This document shows, one piece after another, positions 61,377-64,000 of a stretch of DNA of 64,000 nucleotides. The translations under genes were made by a program, and so were the position numbers. The stretch comes from UBA4416 sp964541155 (GTDB lineage: Bacteria > Bacteroidota > Bacteroidia > B-17B0 > Aurantibacillaceae): contig CAZIPC010000005.1 in assembly GCA_964541155.1 (NCBI GenBank), positions 218,558 to 282,557 on the forward strand, in the 5' to 3' direction. Positions within the stretch are counted from its first letter, which is position 1. Each line of letters starts with the position of its first letter. Under the pieces are notes generated by a model. The model was not told the DNA's origin and did not search any database. It worked only from the letters and a program-made list of their open reading frames with translations.

Positions 61377-64000
61377 ATGAAAAAACAAGTCATTAAATTT
61401 AAAGTGTTAGTATTAGTTTCGTTACTATTACAATTTAATTCTTTTGCTCAATTACCAAGCGCACCAGCTTTAGCAACTAGCAATGTTGCAGAAGCTTCTC
61501 AATACGGTGTGTTATATCAAATTGATTTGCCTGCAAACGGTTCTTTTTCTTCAGCTTCGGCAATAGCTTATGCCGTAAACAACTCTACACTAACTACTTT
61601 AAATTATAATAGAGTAGCGTATTTTATGCAGTTAGATAGTAAATGGGTGTGGGTATCTATGAACAAGTTTAATACGACTAACACTCAGTTAGGTATACCA
61701 TATCAAGGTTCAAATATTATTTGGCAGCAAACAGTTACAGGAATGAATGTATATTCTAGTGTTGGATCGGGAGTTACAAATACTGTAAATGCAACTGGTA
61801 ATATAGAAATTTGGCCTAATTGTTATGATGTTCCAACTGGGTTGGCTGGAATAGGAGGTAGTGCAACGACTTATGATTACAATGATACCTATGCATTAGG
61901 CGCAGGCGCTAACTGCTATGGCTCATTTCAAGTTCATAATTATAATGCGGCCCAAACTATTTTAGCTTACAATTGCTTTAACGATGCTGCAGGTGATGAT
62001 TTAGGGATTGGTAATTCACCAACTGGTAATCCAGACTGGACATTCGAACATAATGCAGGAACTTATACAACTAAAAAGCTTTATATTTTAGTTAAAAATG
62101 GTATTAATATTATTACTCAGCCTTCTACTCTAACAGTAAATGCTTGTAGTCCAAGTACATTAACACCTCTTTCTGTAAGTGTTTCTGTCAATACAGGTTC
62201 GGTTACTAGTTATCAGTGGTATAGTAACACTACTAATAGTGCTACAGGTGGTACTTTAGTGGCAACTAATACAAGTTCATTAACATCAGATACTTATACC
62301 CCATCTGTGTCTGCATTAGGAACGAGATATTATTATTGTGTAATAAATAGTTCTGCTACTGGATCTGTTGTTTCAAATCCTTCTGGAGCCATAACTATAG
62401 GAACAACACCTACTGTATCAGTAAGTAATGGTACTATTTGTGCTGGTAAATCCTTTACAATAACTCCAACTGGAGCAACTACATACACTTATTCGAGCGG
62501 TAGTGCAATTGTTTCTCCAACTACAACAACAAATTACACAGTAACTGGTGCAACAAGTGGTTGTTTGGATGTTGAAGTAGTTTCTGTAACAGTAAATTCA
62601 AATCCTATTATCGCAGTAAATAGTGGTTCTATGTGTGCGGGTTCTTCGTATACAATAACTCCATCAGGCGCTTCAAGTTATACATATTCTGGTGGTAGTG
62701 CTATTGTTACCCCAACAGCTACAACAAATTATACCGTAACAGGTATTGATGCTTTAACTTCTTGCTCGGCAGTAGCAGTGGTATCAGTAGCAGTAAACGC
62801 AAATCCTAATTTAACTATTAATAACGATGTTATATGTTCTGGTAATACATCTACTTTAACAGTAAATAGTGTAGTTTCATCAGGGCCGTCTAATGGTATT
62901 TTGTTAAACGGATCTAGTCAATCTATAACTGTACCTAACAGTGCTCCTTTAAATATGACGAATGCTATTACTTTAGAGGCATGGATCTATCCAACAAAAA
63001 CAACAGGAATACAAAATGTGATGTCAAAATCAAGTTGCTCTGGACCAAATAACTCATATATATTTCCAAGAACAGATGATGGTTGGAATAATTTTGTGTT
63101 TTATTTAAGTAATTCATCAGGGTGGCGTACGGTTAGTTCTCCAATGCCTACATCACGATATAATCAATGGCATCATTTAGCTGCAACATATGATGGTTCT
63201 TACATGAAAATATATTTAAATGGTGTTTTAACTAACTCTTTAGCCGCAACAGGTTCAATTAGTCTTAATACAAATATTTTAAGTATTGGAGATCAGCCTG
63301 GATGTAACGAATTCTTTGGAGGAAAACTAGATGAATTAAGAGTATGGAATATAGCCAGAACTCAAGCTCAAATAGCTTCTACAATGAGTGTGACAATTCC
63401 AGGAAACACTTCAGGTTTAGTAGCGTATTATCAATTTAATGAAACAACTGGAACAACTACTGCTGATGTTTCTGGGAATGGTAATAATGGTACCTTAGTA
63501 TCCAGTCCAGTCTGGCAAGTGCCTTCCACTGCTCCAATATCAATGAGCGGTTCTGCGGCTAATTCTTATTCTTGGTCAACAGGTGCTACAACTTCTAGTA
63601 TAGTTGTATCTCCAACAACAACAACAACTTATACTGTAACAGGAACAAATACATTAACAGGTTGTTCTAATACAGCTTTATCAACAGTAACGGTTAACGC
63701 ATTACCTACTGTATCAGTAAATAGCGGTGCAATTTGTGCTGGTAAATCATTTACAATGGTTTCTTCTGGGGCTAATTCGTATACTTATTCTAATGGTAGT
63801 GCAGTGGTTACACCTACAGCTTCAACAAACTACACTGTAACAGGTACTAATACCGTAACAGGTTGTTCTAATACGGCAATTTCAACTGTTACCGTAAATT
63901 CAAATCCAACAATAGCAATAAGTAATGCAGCTATTTGTAGAGGAACTTCTTATACATTAACTCCAAGTGGTGCAAGTACATATAGCTATTCTGGTGGAAG
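61377..64000 (+). CDS. Giant secreted repeat protein with nested LamG domain (3' end outside window)
   Basis: Open frame from the ATG at 61377 with no stop to the window edge, at least 874 codons. Signal peptide 1-25 (FKVLVLVSLLLQFNSFAQ). Residues 26 to about 240 are a beta-rich domain I do not recognise, followed by an Ig-like segment (SYQWYSN). Then come repeats of about 70 residues with core pattern C-x-G-x-S-x-T, Y-x-Y-x-x-G and T-x-Y-T-V-T-G-x. A LamG/ConA-like domain (about 507-719, ITLEAWIYPTKT, NQWHHLAATYDGSYMKIYLNG, GKLDELRVWNIARTQAQI) sits inside one repeat. It is probably a T9SS substrate, but the C-terminus is not visible. Confidence 0.85.
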   Translation, partial: MKKQVIKFKVLVLVSLLLQFNSFAQLPSAPALATSNVAEASQYGVLYQIDLPANGSFSSASAIAYAVNNSTLTTLNYNRVAYFMQLDSKWVWVSMNKFNTTNTQLGIPYQGSNIIWQQTVTGMNVYSSVGSGVTNTVNATGNIEIWPNCYDVPTGLAGIGGSATTYDYNDTYALGAGANCYGSFQVHNYNAAQTILAYNCFNDAAGDDLGIGNSPTGNPDWTFEHNAGTYTTKKLYILVKNGINIITQPSTLTVNACSPSTLTPLSVSVSVNTGSVTSYQWYSNTTNSATGGTLVATNTSSLTSDTYTPSVSALGTRYYYCVINSSATGSVVSNPSGAITIGTTPTVSVSNGTICAGKSFTITPTGATTYTYSSGSAIVSPTTTTNYTVTGATSGCLDVEVVSVTVNSNPIIAVNSGSMCAGSSYTITPSGASSYTYSGGSAIVTPTATTNYTVTGIDALTSCSAVAVVSVAVNANPNLTINNDVICSGNTSTLTVNSVVSSGPSNGILLNGSSQSITVPNSAPLNMTNAITLEAWIYPTKTTGIQNVMSKSSCSGPNNSYIFPRTDDGWNNFVFYLSNSSGWRTVSSPMPTSRYNQWHHLAATYDGSYMKIYLNGVLTNSLAATGSISLNTNILSIGDQPGCNEFFGGKLDELRVWNIARTQAQIASTMSVTIPGNTSGLVAYYQFNETTGTTTADVSGNGNNGTLVSSPVWQVPSTAPISMSGSAANSYSWSTGATTSSIVVSPTTTTTYTVTGTNTLTGCSNTALSTVTVNALPTVSVNSGAICAGKSFTMVSSGANSYTYSNGSAVVTPTASTNYTVTGTNTVTGCSNTAISTVTVNSNPTIAISNAAICRGTSYTLTPSGASTYSYSGG
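62409..64000 (+). repeat. Array of about 70-residue Ig-like repeats in the giant protein
   Basis: Repeats begin at about 62409, 62608, 62810 (interrupted by the LamG domain and resumed near 63535), 63705 and 63905. The first and fourth units share long nucleotide stretches, for example CCTACTGTATCAGTAA at both 62409 and 63705, followed by nearly the same TGTGCTGGTAAATC. This is a sign of recent duplication. Confidence 0.75.

Overview
The window comes from a low-GC member of the Bacteroidota, most likely Flavobacteriales-like. The taxonomic call is an inference. It rests on Bacteroidota-type promoters (TTTG, 20 bases, TAnnTTTG), SprF/PorP and PorE-like genes, type B C-terminal sorting domains of the type IX secretion system (T9SS), GldA, the rpsU-xerC-hpf block, bacillithiol synthesis (BshA) and frequent starts without a Shine-Dalgarno sequence. 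I found no tRNA, rRNA, CRISPR array or insertion sequence. No gene-free stretch exceeds 300 bases once the interrupted adhesin tail (33084-33392) and the unfinished last gene (61377 to the window end) are counted.

Layout. 1-6570: end of a cbb3-oxidase maturation cluster (ccoG cut by the window edge, fixH-like gene, TauE/SafE protein) continuing into a PLP decarboxylase, a fatty-acyl desaturase, hemN, a group III truncated haemoglobin and a small membrane protein. 6683-8348: a compact thiol/sulfur redox operon (DUF983, rhodanese, YgaP-type membrane peptide, thioredoxin, OsmC). 8374-9913 (minus): rpsU, xerC and hpf. 10115-12388 (minus): gamma-carbonic anhydrase/PaaY-like protein and a long MORN/YwqK-repeat protein. 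12487-17353: phenylacetyl-CoA epoxidase genes paaA, B, C, D and paaG on the minus strand, divergent from paaE, with an unlisted 36-residue membrane peptide just before paaD. 17440-25351: HEAT protein, purT, a four-gene gldA/ALDH/AKR/CoA-transferase operon and rsgA. 25360-36506 (minus): a cell-surface operon of two giant PKD adhesins, two PorP/SprF proteins and a PorE-like OmpA protein. 36629-43263: a tetR-regulated RND efflux system. 43395-61085: housekeeping and envelope genes (bshA, M16 protease, engB, OlsB/GlsB-like N-acyltransferase, sodium symporter, methyltransferases, GT39-like protein, acyltransferase, flavin oxidoreductase, DUF6089 protein, LytS/LytR-type two-component pair). 61377-64000: start of a giant secreted repeat protein that runs off the window.

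The most unusual observations are these. (1) An in-frame TAA cuts the first adhesin exactly before its type B sorting domain, which remains intact in the same frame. (2) A tiny membrane ORF lies in the same frame as paaD, one stop codon and one codon before paaD's TTG start. (3) The same 12-base Crp/Fnr-like palindrome occurs in the paaA/paaE divergent region and downstream of the cco/haem cluster. (4) A LamG domain is nested inside an Ig-like repeat of the last protein. (5) A 12-bp inverted repeat has its U-tract abutting the xerC start codon. All functional assignments come from reading motifs by eye; no database search was possible.
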